Part shown: positions 23,495 through 31,815 of the stretch, in pieces | Layout of the letters: each line of letters begins with the position of its first letter | Position numbering within the stretch: the stretch's first letter is position 1 | Assembly: GCA_938083195.1 (NCBI GenBank) | Contig: CALKCK010000048.1 | Coordinates: 1 to 39,243 of the forward strand | Length of the DNA stretch: 39,243 bases | Source of the DNA: an uncultured Pirellulaceae bacterium | Lineage (GTDB): Bacteria; Planctomycetota; Planctomycetia; Pirellulales; Pirellulaceae | Direction: 5' to 3' | Program-made: the position numbers and the translations under genes | The notes under the pieces: generated by a model | Told to the model about the DNA's origin: nothing | What the model saw: the letters and a program-made list of their open reading frames with translations, nothing else | Database searches by the model: none

Positions 23495-24901
23495 ATGAAA
23501 ACGATCACTGCAGTTTTTCTGTTGCTTTTTACAGCGGCAATTAGCCTCGCCGACGAACGTCCAAATATCGTAATCATTATGGCCGATGACCATGGCTATG
23601 GTGACACCGGATATACGGGGCACCCTTTTGTGAAGACGCCGCATCTGGATGCGATGGCCGAATCGGGTGTTGTTTTTAATCGGTTCTATGCGAGTGCTCC
23701 GGTTTGTTCTCCAACCCGGGCGAGTTTCATGACGGGCCGCCATCCGTTTCGCACGAACGTTCCCAATCATGGTCACTACATGCGACCGGCTGAAAAAACA
23801 GTTGCCGAGGCATTGAAGTCGTCTGGGTATGTGACTGGGCATTTTGGGAAATGGCACATTGGCTCGGTTCAGCCGGACAGTCCCACCAATCCTGGAGGCG
23901 CCGGGTTTGACGAATGGCTTTCGGGACTTAACTTCTTTGACAACGATCCGTATCTCAGTCGCAATGGAAAATACGAACGTATCAAAGGTGCCGGTACCGT
24001 GATCAGCATGGAGGCGACGATCGATTTTCTCAAGCGTCATTGTCATGACGACCGTCCGATGTTTACCGTAACTTGGTTCCCATCCCCTCATGACCCTCAG
24101 GAAGAGATCCCCGATGGTCTCGTTAATGCGGGCAAGCTCTATAACGACGAGAAAACCAATAAGCCCGGCTATTTTCGAGAGATCACGCTGCTTGATCAGC
24201 AAGTTGGGAGGCTGCAGGTTGCTCTGCGCGATCTTGGGATCGAAAAAAACACATTGTTCATTTACTTGAGCGACAACGGAGGGCTTGTCCGGGAATCATC
24301 GGGAGGGCGAGAGAAGAAGGGAAGTATTTACGAAGGTGGTTTGCGGGTTCCAGCGATCTTCCAATGGCCCAATCACTACCAAGCAAAGGTCATCGAGACG
24401 CCCGTGTTTACGAGTGATCTTTATCCAACGCTGGTCGCAATTGCAGGTGCCAAGGTATCCCCTCAGCCACTGCTTGATGGAATCGATCTGGCTCCAATAC
24501 TAGATGGCACGTCCTCGACACATCCCGCAATGGGATTTTGGCATGGCTATCAAAAAGGTGAATCGACCTGGAGCGACAGAACAATAAAGTCATTGATGCA
24601 AGCTGAGGAGGCAGGCAAGCCAAATCCATTTCCCGAGCGGCGGTTGAAGAACGTCAACGAGTACCCAGATCGCGATCAAACCGATCTTCATGGTCATGCG
24701 GCTTGGAATGCTTGGCCTTGGAAGTTGCATCGGATCGAGCAAAATGGAAAAGTGAAAACGGAACTCTATCAGCTGAAAGATGACCCAATGGAGCAGAATG
24801 ATCTCAGTCCTAGTGAACCAGAGCGGACGGCAGCGATGCTGTTGGCACTCGAAACTTGGCAGCGGTCCGTTCTTGGGAGTTGGTCGGGTCGTGACTATTA
24901 A
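23495..24901 (+). CDS. Secreted Cys-type sulfatase
   Basis: This 468-residue protein has a signal peptide (KTITAVFLLLFTAAISLA, cleaved before DER). It shows all formylglycine-sulfatase landmarks: metal ligands in IMADDHGYGD (Asp31, Asp32), the modification motif CSPTRASFMTG (Cys71), GKWHIG near 128-133, SDNGG near 259-263 and YEGGLRVPA near 275-283. Cys71 must be oxidised to formylglycine by a sulfatase-maturating enzyme, for which no clear candidate exists in this window. Family members hydrolyse sulfate esters, typically on marine polysaccharides. It is shorter than the 14633-16891 fusion and lacks an esterase module. Genes on both sides are not obviously polysaccharide-related, so its substrate cannot be inferred. 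Confidence 0.92.
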   Translation: MKTITAVFLLLFTAAISLADERPNIVIIMADDHGYGDTGYTGHPFVKTPHLDAMAESGVVFNRFYASAPVCSPTRASFMTGRHPFRTNVPNHGHYMRPAEKTVAEALKSSGYVTGHFGKWHIGSVQPDSPTNPGGAGFDEWLSGLNFFDNDPYLSRNGKYERIKGAGTVISMEATIDFLKRHCHDDRPMFTVTWFPSPHDPQEEIPDGLVNAGKLYNDEKTNKPGYFREITLLDQQVGRLQVALRDLGIEKNTLFIYLSDNGGLVRESSGGREKKGSIYEGGLRVPAIFQWPNHYQAKVIETPVFTSDLYPTLVAIAGAKVSPQPLLDGIDLAPILDGTSSTHPAMGFWHGYQKGESTWSDRTIKSLMQAEEAGKPNPFPERRLKNVNEYPDRDQTDLHGHAAWNAWPWKLHRIEQNGKVKTELYQLKDDPMEQNDLSPSEPERTAAMLLALETWQRSVLGSWSGRDY

Positions 24902-25030
24902 AGTCATTATCGCAGTCATCGATCCAGTCGATTTGCCTCGCCAGGCTGGTGGAGTATTGGGCGTTGGTGGAATAGTTTGGGGAATTAGTTAGTTAATTGG
25001 TCATTTGTCCGTTACGATCCTTGAATCGGA

Positions 25031-25050
25031 CGATATTGATCTTGATATCG
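25031..25050. repeat. Inverted repeat upstream of the small lipoprotein gene
   Basis: CGATAT (25031-25036) and ATATCG (25045-25050) form a six-base inverted repeat around eight bases, 33 bases before the proposed ATG at 25083. It may be an operator or an mRNA leader hairpin; the role is unknown. Confidence 0.3.
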
Positions 25051-25082
25051 TTTCTCGAGTGTTTTCTACTTTGCTCGACCTT

Positions 25083-25385
25083 ATGAAGACTAACCTTTCC
25101 ACTCTGAAAATATTCATCCTGACCCCGCTACTGGTTTCGGTATTGCTGGGTTCATGCACATGGTGCATCAATGAGGTAAGCGGATCGAGTCCAAGGCCGG
25201 TCGAAGAAGTAGAATTTGAAGTTGAAGAAGCGGTGGTTGTCCGCAAGCAGAGGGAAGTTCGGAAAAACTATCTCTTGCTGTTTGTGAACAAGCCGGTTCC
25301 ACACAAATTCTTATTCACGCCGCCAGTCCTTCCCCCGAGAGGGCATCGACTCAGTAACGGCATTCTTGCACCGCTAATTACCTAA
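25083..25385 (+). CDS. Small candidate lipoprotein, function unknown
   Basis: From the ATG at 25083 this encodes 100 residues. A short basic start and a hydrophobic segment (LKIFILTPLLVSVLL) precede LLGSC, a lipobox-like site with Cys25 as the possible lipidated residue. An acidic stretch (VEEVEFEVEEAVVV), a basic patch (RKQREVRKN) and a Pro-rich C-terminus follow. The open frame continues upstream to 25005 with a GTG-type start, but those residues precede the signal and are less likely. No ribosome binding site is evident and I recognise no family. The signal-plus-lipobox layout is the main support. Confidence 0.5.
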   Translation: MKTNLSTLKIFILTPLLVSVLLGSCTWCINEVSGSSPRPVEEVEFEVEEAVVVRKQREVRKNYLLLFVNKPVPHKFLFTPPVLPPRGHRLSNGILAPLIT

Positions 25386-25543
25386 CAGTAACTCCCGTTC
25401 TTCTTTACGACAGTTAGCTCTTTTGCGCGCCGCGTGTCAAAGAGGCCTTCGCTCAGTTGCGTCTTAGGCGTCTGGTCGTTTTTGCGGATTCCGATGCCAT
25501 TCTCTGTGGCAGCACCGGTTTCGAAGTGGAGATTGCATAAGTT

Positions 25544-27172
25544 ATGTCAAATCAAGGTTTAGAACGTACGGGTAAATTTTGTGGTGGGCTGATTGATGAT
25601 ATCAATCGGCGGAAACCTTTTTACTGGGACGATTACAAAGAAGGGTTCAATCCCAAAGTCGTGGCATCGACGATCTTTATGTATTTCGCATGTCTCGCAA
25701 ACGCAGTCGCGTTCGGTTTACTGACTGCCGTTGCAACGGGAGGCGAGATTGGGACGACAGAGATGTTGATCGTTACCGCGATTGGAGGAGTGGTTTTTGC
25801 GGTTTTGTCTGGTCAGCCATTGACCATTTTAGGTGGGACTGGCCCGATCGTTATTTTTACCGGTCTTCTCTACATGGCCTGTAAATCTCTTGAGATTCCA
25901 TTTTTACCGACCTACGCCTGGGTCGGGCTTTGGTCCGGGGTGATGTTAGTGCTATGTGCGGTGACAGACCTTAGTTATCTGATGAAATATTTCACGAGGT
26001 TTACCGATGAAATTTTTGCGGCGCTCGTGGCTGTCATCTTCATCGTGGAAGCGATCAAAGATGTCTACCATTCCTTTACTGATCCACTGCCGGGGCAGGA
26101 ATCCGTTTCACTGGATACAGCATTCCTCACATTAATTTTGGCTCTCGGTACGTTTGTTATTGCGAGAAACCTTCGCTCAATTCGAAACAGTCATTACTTG
26201 CGTTGGTCGTTTCGTGAATTTCTAGCTGATTTTGGGCCATCCCTCGCGATCGGTGCGATGACCTTGGTGGCAGTTTATTTCGGGGCGCTATCAGCCAAGA
26301 TTGATGTGTTCGGTTCCGTCTGGAACATCGGTACGCCGGAGGGTGTCGGGTTGAAGACCGCTGGAGTTCCCGATTCGTTTGGTCCGTCGATGGATCGTCC
26401 TTGGTTGGTGGATATGTTCTCGGTGCCGGCTTGGGTGTGGTTTGCGTCTATCATTCCAGCAATCATGGCCACGATTTTGCTCTATCTTGATCAGAATATT
26501 ACGACTCGATTGGTGAACGCTCCCGGTAATAAATTGAAAAAAGGGGCAGGTTATCATTTGGATTTATTGGTCGTGGGTTCGATCACTTTGGTGGGTTCTG
26601 TGTTTGGATTGCCATGGATGGTTGCTGCGACCGTTCATGCCCTCAACCACGTTAAAAGTCTTGCTACTACTGAAGTGGTAAATGAAGGGGGAGAACGACG
26701 GGAACGAATTAAAGAGGTCAGAGAGAACCGCGTTTCAGCACTTTTGGTCCATTTGCTTATTGGTGGATCCCTGTTGTTATTGCCTCTGGTAAATCTGATT
26801 CCTAACGCTGTTCTTTTTGGATTGTTCCTTTACATGGGCTTTGCGACGTTAGGTGGGAATGACTTTTTTGATCGCGTCCGATTGTGGGTCACCGACCCGG
26901 CACTTTATCCAAAGACGCATTACATCCGAAAAGTTCCCATGAGAACCATTCATTGGTTCACAGCGTTACAGTTCGGTGGACTGGTTTCTTTATGGGTTTT
27001 GAAAACCACAAAGATCCAAGGGTTTCCATTGGGAATTCTATTCCCCTTGTTAATCGCTTTGTTGGTCCCGTTCAGAATGTCGTTAGGGCGATTTTTCGAT
27101 GAAAAGGATTTGGAGATTCTCGATTCGGAGGAGTCCGAAGAGGTTATTGAACAACAGGATTTACATCCTTAA
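25544..27172 (+). CDS. SLC4-type bicarbonate (anion) transporter
   Basis: This 542-residue multi-helix protein matches the HCO3_cotransp (SLC4) family better known from animals. It shows GGLIDDINRRKPFYWDD before the first helix, then GGTGPIVIFTGLLY at about 97-110. RFTDEIFAALVAVIFIVEA at about 152-170 corresponds to the conserved EIFA segment. LDQNITTRLVNAP at 315-327, followed by KKGAGYHLDL and GLPWMVAATVHALNHV at about 355-370, is the most diagnostic block. The long N-terminal cytoplasmic domain of animal proteins is absent. Likely role: bicarbonate, carbonate or borate movement across the inner membrane, for pH or inorganic-carbon supply. GGAG twelve bases before the ATG is a loosely spaced ribosome binding site. 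The protein ends in an acidic tail. Confidence 0.92.
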   Translation: MSNQGLERTGKFCGGLIDDINRRKPFYWDDYKEGFNPKVVASTIFMYFACLANAVAFGLLTAVATGGEIGTTEMLIVTAIGGVVFAVLSGQPLTILGGTGPIVIFTGLLYMACKSLEIPFLPTYAWVGLWSGVMLVLCAVTDLSYLMKYFTRFTDEIFAALVAVIFIVEAIKDVYHSFTDPLPGQESVSLDTAFLTLILALGTFVIARNLRSIRNSHYLRWSFREFLADFGPSLAIGAMTLVAVYFGALSAKIDVFGSVWNIGTPEGVGLKTAGVPDSFGPSMDRPWLVDMFSVPAWVWFASIIPAIMATILLYLDQNITTRLVNAPGNKLKKGAGYHLDLLVVGSITLVGSVFGLPWMVAATVHALNHVKSLATTEVVNEGGERRERIKEVRENRVSALLVHLLIGGSLLLLPLVNLIPNAVLFGLFLYMGFATLGGNDFFDRVRLWVTDPALYPKTHYIRKVPMRTIHWFTALQFGGLVSLWVLKTTKIQGFPLGILFPLLIALLVPFRMSLGRFFDEKDLEILDSEESEEVIEQQDLHP

Positions 27173-27186
27173 TCCAATGGGATTTT
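27171..27186 (+). terminator. Weak terminator-like hairpin at the end of the transporter gene
   Basis: AATCC (27171-27175, overlapping the stop codon) pairs with GGATT (27180-27184) around a four-base loop, and the right arm runs into TTTT (27183-27186). The stem is short and AT-containing, so intrinsic termination would be weak. Confidence 0.25.
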
Positions 27187-27531
27187 GAGGTTAGGTAATG
27201 ACTCTTCCGCCTGGTCGGTGAATCCGCTTCGAGAAAGTAGGAACTGGCCAAGGCGGTAGTTTCGAGCCGTCGCACAGATGTCGAGACAGTTCGGAAAGAG
27301 ATTTAAATTCCCGATCGCTTCCTACTGACAACTTGTAAATTATAGGACGGTGTTATTTTCATTTGTGGCATTTGCCTAAATGAATGCATGGATCTGAAAC
27401 GAACTCGAGCAGTAATTCGTGCTACAATCGATCACTCACACCCTCGGGGTGATGTTCAAATTCGATAGCCTACCGTAGCGACTGGTCTGCAGTTGAGTCA
27501 TTGCCAGGCCTGTGCCGAGAAATTGCTTTAG
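27173..27531. other. Intergenic stretch before the HATPase-GNAT gene
   Basis: I see no gene in these 359 bases. The only structured element beyond the weak hairpin at its start is CACCC / GGGTG (27439-27443 and 27447-27451) around a three-base loop, 80 bases before the next ATG. Neither a promoter nor an RNA gene could be supported. Confidence 0.45.
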
Positions 27532-29052
27532 ATGAATACACCGGATCAAATAAAACTGAAACTTGACCTTCCCGGTTTGCCTGAATTGGCTCCTCTGGTG
27601 AAAGACTTTGCCAGCCGCGCTCTCGATCTTGCCGAGTTCACTGGTAAGCGTCGGGATGATCTATTGGCGGCGTTTCTTTGCGGTGTTGAATTGGTCGAAC
27701 GTACGCTGGCGCATCAAGGCGACGCAATTGTCCCGTTGGAAATTGGCGTGACGATCGACTCACACGCCTTAGAATTTAAAATTCTCGAACATGGAATCCC
27801 ACTTGGCGGTGATCTGAATGAAGATGCCGGTGGCGATATTACTGATCGAATTCGTCCCAATACAATTTTTGATCGACTTTGGTGGGTTCAGAAAGGACGC
27901 CAAGGATCCGAACTCCATCTCTATGTGAAACGAGATCATGCTTCGATTGAAGTTCTCGAAGAGGTCCGTCAGCGACTGGATCGTGAGGATGCGGAAAACG
28001 CGCACGCTGATACAGCCTCCTCAGATATGACTGGTGAATACCGGATACGAGACTACCGAGAGGGAGATGGACTGGAGGTCGCTCGTCGAATTTATGAAGC
28101 CTACGGGAGATCGTATCCAAATCCTGATTTGTATGTCCCCGATCGAATCGATTTATTGAATCGCGAAGGACGATTGCACTCCATCATTTGCGAATCCCCT
28201 AATGGAGATGTTGTCGGGCATTATGCATTGGAGCGTCCTGATCTTGGCCCGATTGGCGAGGCGGGTCAGGCGGTTATTGATCATCGACATCGTGGCCATG
28301 GTTTGATGAAACCCATGCGGGCAGCGGTTGAAAGGGCGGGAGCCAAGATTGGGTTGCTAGGCATCTGGAGTCAACCAACAGCGCGTCACCCGATCAGTCA
28401 ACGAATGAATCTTAAGTTTGGTTCTACTCCCACCGGTCTTTGTTTGGGAACAACGCCGGCAGATGCTTCGCTTCGTGGCGGGGTTGCTGGTGAGGGCGAA
28501 GAGGCGGGGCAGCCTGCACGTCATTCTTGTTTTCTATACTGGGATCCAATTACAGAAGAACCAAAGCTTCGCGCAAATGTTCCGGCGGAGCTGGTACCAA
28601 TTCTTTCACCGCTTTACGAAGCGCGGAAACGAGAAGTCAGTTTTGAGACCAATCAGGATGTTCCCGTTGACGGCCACGCGGCGATCAGCACGCGGTTCGA
28701 TTCTGCTCGAGGCGTTGCCTGGGTATCGCTGGATCAAATTACTAGTGGAGCCTTTGATGGTATTTGGGCGGCAATTAAGGCGATGGAGACCTCGGCGTCT
28801 GCGGCTACGGTTTTTGTTGATTTGCCAATCGATGACCCAGGCTGTGGTCATTTGACGGGGCAATTGCTATCGGAAGGTCTGCGGCTGGCGGGAGTTGGAC
28901 CACGGTTCCGAAGGGTAGATGATGACCGAAGAGCCGAAGACGTGCTCCGGCTTCAGCTCAATCCCGGCCCTGTTGATTTAGCTGGTTTGGTCGTCGAAGG
29001 CGATCTCGGACGTGCGCTTGCCGATACCGTGATTGGGCCTCGCGATCCCTAG
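27532..29052 (+). CDS. HATPase (RsbW-like) domain fused to a GNAT acetyltransferase
   Basis: This 506-residue cytoplasmic protein has three parts. Residues about 10-135 resemble an anti-sigma-factor kinase fold (HATPase_c_2): LLAAFLCGVELVERTL in the N-box position, EFKILEHGIPLGG, and the terminal strands LWWVQKGRQGSELHLYVKR. The usual N-box Asn appears replaced by Arg57, so ATP binding may be altered. Residues about 168-305 form a GNAT acetyltransferase: YRIRDYREGDGLEVARRIY, then VIDHRHRGHGLMKPM with the R-x-x-G-x-G/A acetyl-CoA loop (Arg252-Gly257). Residues 340-506 are a further alpha/beta region (ARGVAWVSLDQI, TVFVDLPIDD), perhaps a degenerate second GNAT unit. It may couple a signalling partner to acetylation of a small molecule or protein. 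Partners and substrate are unknown. Confidence 0.75.
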   Translation: MNTPDQIKLKLDLPGLPELAPLVKDFASRALDLAEFTGKRRDDLLAAFLCGVELVERTLAHQGDAIVPLEIGVTIDSHALEFKILEHGIPLGGDLNEDAGGDITDRIRPNTIFDRLWWVQKGRQGSELHLYVKRDHASIEVLEEVRQRLDREDAENAHADTASSDMTGEYRIRDYREGDGLEVARRIYEAYGRSYPNPDLYVPDRIDLLNREGRLHSIICESPNGDVVGHYALERPDLGPIGEAGQAVIDHRHRGHGLMKPMRAAVERAGAKIGLLGIWSQPTARHPISQRMNLKFGSTPTGLCLGTTPADASLRGGVAGEGEEAGQPARHSCFLYWDPITEEPKLRANVPAELVPILSPLYEARKREVSFETNQDVPVDGHAAISTRFDSARGVAWVSLDQITSGAFDGIWAAIKAMETSASAATVFVDLPIDDPGCGHLTGQLLSEGLRLAGVGPRFRRVDDDRRAEDVLRLQLNPGPVDLAGLVVEGDLGRALADTVIGPRDP

Positions 29053-29061
29053 TCTTTGACT

Positions 29062-29082
29062 GCGTTCACGTTTGTGAAACGC
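29062..29082 (+). terminator. Hairpin just after the HATPase-GNAT stop codon
   Basis: GCGTTCAC (29062-29069) pairs with GTGAA-A-CGC (29074-29082) with one bulged A, around a GTTT loop. It begins nine bases after the stop and has no U-tract. Probably a transcript 3'-end hairpin. Confidence 0.45.
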
Positions 29083-29111
29083 TCGACATATTGCCAGCTC
29101 AATTATTGAAG

Positions 29112-29150
29112 GCGTCCCTAATCCGATTTAGGTATTCGTCTTAGGGACGC
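29112..29150. terminator. Inverted repeat between convergent genes
   Basis: GCGTCCCTAA (29112-29121) and TTAGGGACGC (29141-29150) are perfect reverse complements around a 19-base loop. The loop holds TTTAGG, which could form an alternative, smaller hairpin with CCTAA of the left arm. It lies 13 bases past the minus-strand stop at 29164 and 59 past the plus-strand stop at 29052, so it may serve both transcripts. Confidence 0.5.
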
Positions 29151-29163
29151 TTAATCGAATCTC

Positions 29164-31671
29164 TTACTTTGCCGGAGTGAGAGTGAAGTCTTTGACTGCT
29201 ATTCCGTATTGCGGAGGTTGGTTGCGTGAGAACTGCACTGTATTCGCGCCCTCTTTCAAGGTCAGCATGATTGGCTTGGATTCTTTCCAATCACCTTCGG
29301 TGAACGGCAACTCCATCACTAATTCGTCGGCGTTATCGTTGACCCGGACGTTGAGTCGTTGATCATAATTGGCCGTGACGACTTTCGCTTTGAATGCGTA
29401 TTTCCCTGCTTTAGGTGCGTTGACCTGATACTCAAAACGGGATGTGGTGCCTTGGCTTGGTCCCGTAGGATCTGCTGCGGGACTGATGGAATAGTAATTG
29501 CGAGCGTAGGTATCTGAGATTCGCTCACAGACATTGCCGTAAACATCATAGAGTCCCCAGGGGTTAGGTTTCTTTTCACCCACAGGATGAGATTTGCCAC
29601 CGCCATTGGTTTTCGACCAAGCGAAGGCATCCATTTTTGAAGGGTCATCGCCAAAGAACCATTTTGAATTCCGGCCACCGCGGCTGGCATATTCCCATTC
29701 GGCTTCGGTCGGTAGTCGCGCATCCCGTCCAGTGATTTCAGCCAGTTTGCCGCAGAAAGTTAGTGCGTCTGGTGCGCCGACATTATCGACCGGGCATTGA
29801 GGGTCCTTGGTGGACCGACTGGGATTGGATCCCATGAGGGCTTGGTATTGTGCTTGCGTGACTTCGTATTTTCCGAGGTAGAACCCCTGTGTGATGGCGA
29901 CTTCATGTTTGGGGACCTCGACGCATTCGAATCGACCGTCCTTGGTGCTTTCGCCGCCCATCACGAATTTACCTGGCTTGATGTAGACCATCTCCATGGT
30001 CACGCCGTTGCCGAGGTCGAGAGTTAATTCACTCGGTGCGTTTTTTCCACCCTGCGAAACTGCAGCCCGAAGGCCCCAGTTTTCATAGCGTCCATAGCCA
30101 CCGCTGAGCATGCGGAATCCGGACGAGCATGCATTGGCATCTCCCTTCCACGTTCCTCCTCGCATGATTGTCGTCCCTTTAGGGAAGAAGCGGGGCAGAA
30201 ATACTTGCATCCCACCGCCGAAGCTTTTCATGGCTAACACGTCGCGAGTGTTGCCCGATGGTTTACTGTAGGCTGCCGCCGGAATGGAGATGACATTGGC
30301 ACCGTAATTGATTTTTCTGTCTTCTGGTGAGACTGGAGAAGCAATGATTTTTTCTGCAACGGTGGGCTCATTGGATTCGCCCAGATCCTCTCCAAGTGCG
30401 TCGAGCGTGACAGCCGCTCCGCTTTCGATGATCGCGCGTTGAGTTGTCAGTGCAAGTCCATTCCAAAACTCGGGATTGTCTTCATGTTCTCCATAGGTTC
30501 GTTTTTCCCCTAAAAGATCACCAGCCCACTGAGCGCGTTTGACTTTGAGGTATTCTTTTTTCTTAGGTCGAGCTTGCGTACTGGCGAGAAAATCGAGGTC
30601 ACTTTTATAGCGAGTACTCGTCCAGCCAGCGCCCCAGCCGCCACCTAAGTTGACCACCCAACCAGCAGGCGTCCAGTGTGCCAGTGCGGCATGTCCGCGA
30701 CTTGGACGGGCAGTGGTGGGGATTCCAAAGGCTCGCAAAATGAAGCGGCCAATAAATGCCCGCCGCCCGCAAACTCCTCCATTCATCAAAATGTTCTGGT
30801 ACTTTTGAAGTTCAGGCCGATCGTACTTGACGTCCCCGGAACCATATTTGACATCGGAACCAACCAGGTTCACGTATCGCCAACCGTAGTTGTCATTGTA
30901 GATGTGGTCGGGGCGATAGTTTCGAAGCATTTTACGGCCCCATGCCAGAGTTTCATCAGGTTCATCGCCGTTGACGACCATGCGGAGTTCCCAGGTGCTC
31001 AATCGTTCAAATGCTGGATCCAGTTCGCCATTTTCAAATGCCTTTTCATAGTGAAAGTAACGCTTGACCGGATCAACTGTTTTTGGTGCATTCGGTTGGT
31101 CGACAGGATTGGTTTGGGTAATAGGAACCGAGTGTTCAAGGCTGATCGCGAGTGCCAGTCGATGCAGAACACCGTTGGTTGCCTTCATGCTCCCTTTTTG
31201 AATGTCTGTATAAATCTGCATGGCTGGTCCGTACTCGGGAGCACCATAGCCTCGACCTTGTCGTTTGGCATTGGCTCCATCGGCGACCAGCATTTGTGTC
31301 ATCAGATCGGCGTCTCCGAGCAATTTTTCAACGAGGGCTTTTTGTTGTTTTCCTTGTTGAGCGAACTTCGCCAAGCCTTCCGGAGTTGCTTCGTGCATCA
31401 CGACAAATTTGGCGAGTTTGTCGTCGAGTGAATCGCTAGAGAGAAATTTATCCAGCTTTGCTGACTGTGCTTTGTCTGATTTGGGCAGTTGAGCTGAGAG
31501 TTGGTCACGTAGTTTCTCAAGCTCAGCAGCATATTCCAACTGAAGTTTCTGCCCGGCGTCGGTGAGCAGTACATCATCGTTCGGTTTTGCTTGAGCAAGC
31601 AAACCAATTGGAATTCCCAGTAATAGAGCCATCAGACTGCTGAAGATAATGCCGGAAAAATACGTTCTCAT
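29164..31671 (-). CDS. Secreted three-module protein: transglutaminase-like, apparently permuted FGE-like domain, C-terminal beta-sandwich
   Basis: From the ATG at 31671 the protein has 835 residues with a signal peptide (about 1-27, LLAQA). A helical region (about 30-160) precedes a transglutaminase-like segment (about 250-385): GGVCGRRAFIGRFILRAFGIP (nucleophile candidate Cys301), TARPSRGHAALAHWTPAGW (His327) and NLGGGWGAGW. Residues about 500-543 (TTIMRGGTW ... NWGLRAAVS) look like the closing part of an FGE-sulfatase domain. The opening and middle parts follow afterwards (about 553-745: MVYIKPGKFVMGG, YEVTQAQYQALMG, RLPTEAEWEYASRGG, GLYDVYGNVCE), the reverse of the usual order. A carbohydrate-binding-like beta-sandwich (about 746-835, ending LKEGANTVQFSRN) takes the place of the usual RGGSW tail. 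The function is unknown; surface glycan or protein modification is conceivable. A longer TTG start (31677) is too close to the ribosome binding site. Confidence 0.75.
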   Translation of the reverse strand: MRTYFSGIIFSSLMALLLGIPIGLLAQAKPNDDVLLTDAGQKLQLEYAAELEKLRDQLSAQLPKSDKAQSAKLDKFLSSDSLDDKLAKFVVMHEATPEGLAKFAQQGKQQKALVEKLLGDADLMTQMLVADGANAKRQGRGYGAPEYGPAMQIYTDIQKGSMKATNGVLHRLALAISLEHSVPITQTNPVDQPNAPKTVDPVKRYFHYEKAFENGELDPAFERLSTWELRMVVNGDEPDETLAWGRKMLRNYRPDHIYNDNYGWRYVNLVGSDVKYGSGDVKYDRPELQKYQNILMNGGVCGRRAFIGRFILRAFGIPTTARPSRGHAALAHWTPAGWVVNLGGGWGAGWTSTRYKSDLDFLASTQARPKKKEYLKVKRAQWAGDLLGEKRTYGEHEDNPEFWNGLALTTQRAIIESGAAVTLDALGEDLGESNEPTVAEKIIASPVSPEDRKINYGANVISIPAAAYSKPSGNTRDVLAMKSFGGGMQVFLPRFFPKGTTIMRGGTWKGDANACSSGFRMLSGGYGRYENWGLRAAVSQGGKNAPSELTLDLGNGVTMEMVYIKPGKFVMGGESTKDGRFECVEVPKHEVAITQGFYLGKYEVTQAQYQALMGSNPSRSTKDPQCPVDNVGAPDALTFCGKLAEITGRDARLPTEAEWEYASRGGRNSKWFFGDDPSKMDAFAWSKTNGGGKSHPVGEKKPNPWGLYDVYGNVCERISDTYARNYYSISPAADPTGPSQGTTSRFEYQVNAPKAGKYAFKAKVVTANYDQRLNVRVNDNADELVMELPFTEGDWKESKPIMLTLKEGANTVQFSRNQPPQYGIAVKDFTLTPAK

Positions 31672-31680
31672 AGACAAGGG

Positions 31681-31686
31681 TTCCTT
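31681..31686 (-). promoter_or_regulatory. Ribosome binding site choosing ATG 31671
   Basis: AAGGAA on the minus strand lies nine bases before the ATG at 31671, but only three before the in-frame TTG at 31677. The ATG is therefore preferred. Confidence 0.5.
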
Positions 31687-31693
31687 GGTTTGC

Positions 31694-31720
31694 CGCGCAC
31701 GCTAAGCGATTGGGTGCGCG
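31694..31720 (-). promoter_or_regulatory. GC-rich leader hairpin upstream of the FGE-like gene
   Basis: CGCGCAC (31694-31700) and GTGCGCG (31714-31720) pair perfectly around a 13-base loop. On the minus strand the hairpin lies 23-49 bases before the start codon, just upstream of the ribosome binding site. It could be a 5' leader structure influencing translation or mRNA stability. Confidence 0.35.
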
Positions 31721-31781
31721 AAAGATAAGTGTCGTCTTCGCCAAGCGTTTCATGATACCCGAAAAAGTATCGCGGTGCGAT

Positions 31782-31815
31782 AAAATCGTTACTGGCCGAA
31801 GTAACATGCGATTTT
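31782..31815 (-). terminator. Terminator candidate downstream of the SHD1 gene
   Basis: AAAATCGTTAC (31782-31792) pairs with GTAA ... CGATTTT (31801-31804 and 31809-31815), eleven base pairs with a four-base bulge. On the minus strand it ends in GATTTTATC, a short U-run. It lies about 126 bases past the stop of the SHD1/propeller gene and ahead of the next minus-strand gene, consistent with separate transcripts. Confidence 0.4.

Noticed and set aside
23459..24202. 247-residue reading frame on the minus strand
   Set aside because: It lies opposite the well-supported sulfatase gene, has a basic, low-complexity composition typical of antisense shadows and no recognisable motifs.
30676..31431. 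251-residue plus-strand reading frame
   Set aside because: It is fully antisense to the FGE-like gene, whose motifs are unmistakable. No signal, domain or ribosome binding site supports it.
29164..31671. The FGE-like protein as the maturation enzyme for the two Cys-type sulfatases
   Set aside because: Its domain order is permuted, the RGGSW-region active-site cysteine is not seen, and it is exported with unrelated modules. A true formylglycine-generating enzyme is probably elsewhere.
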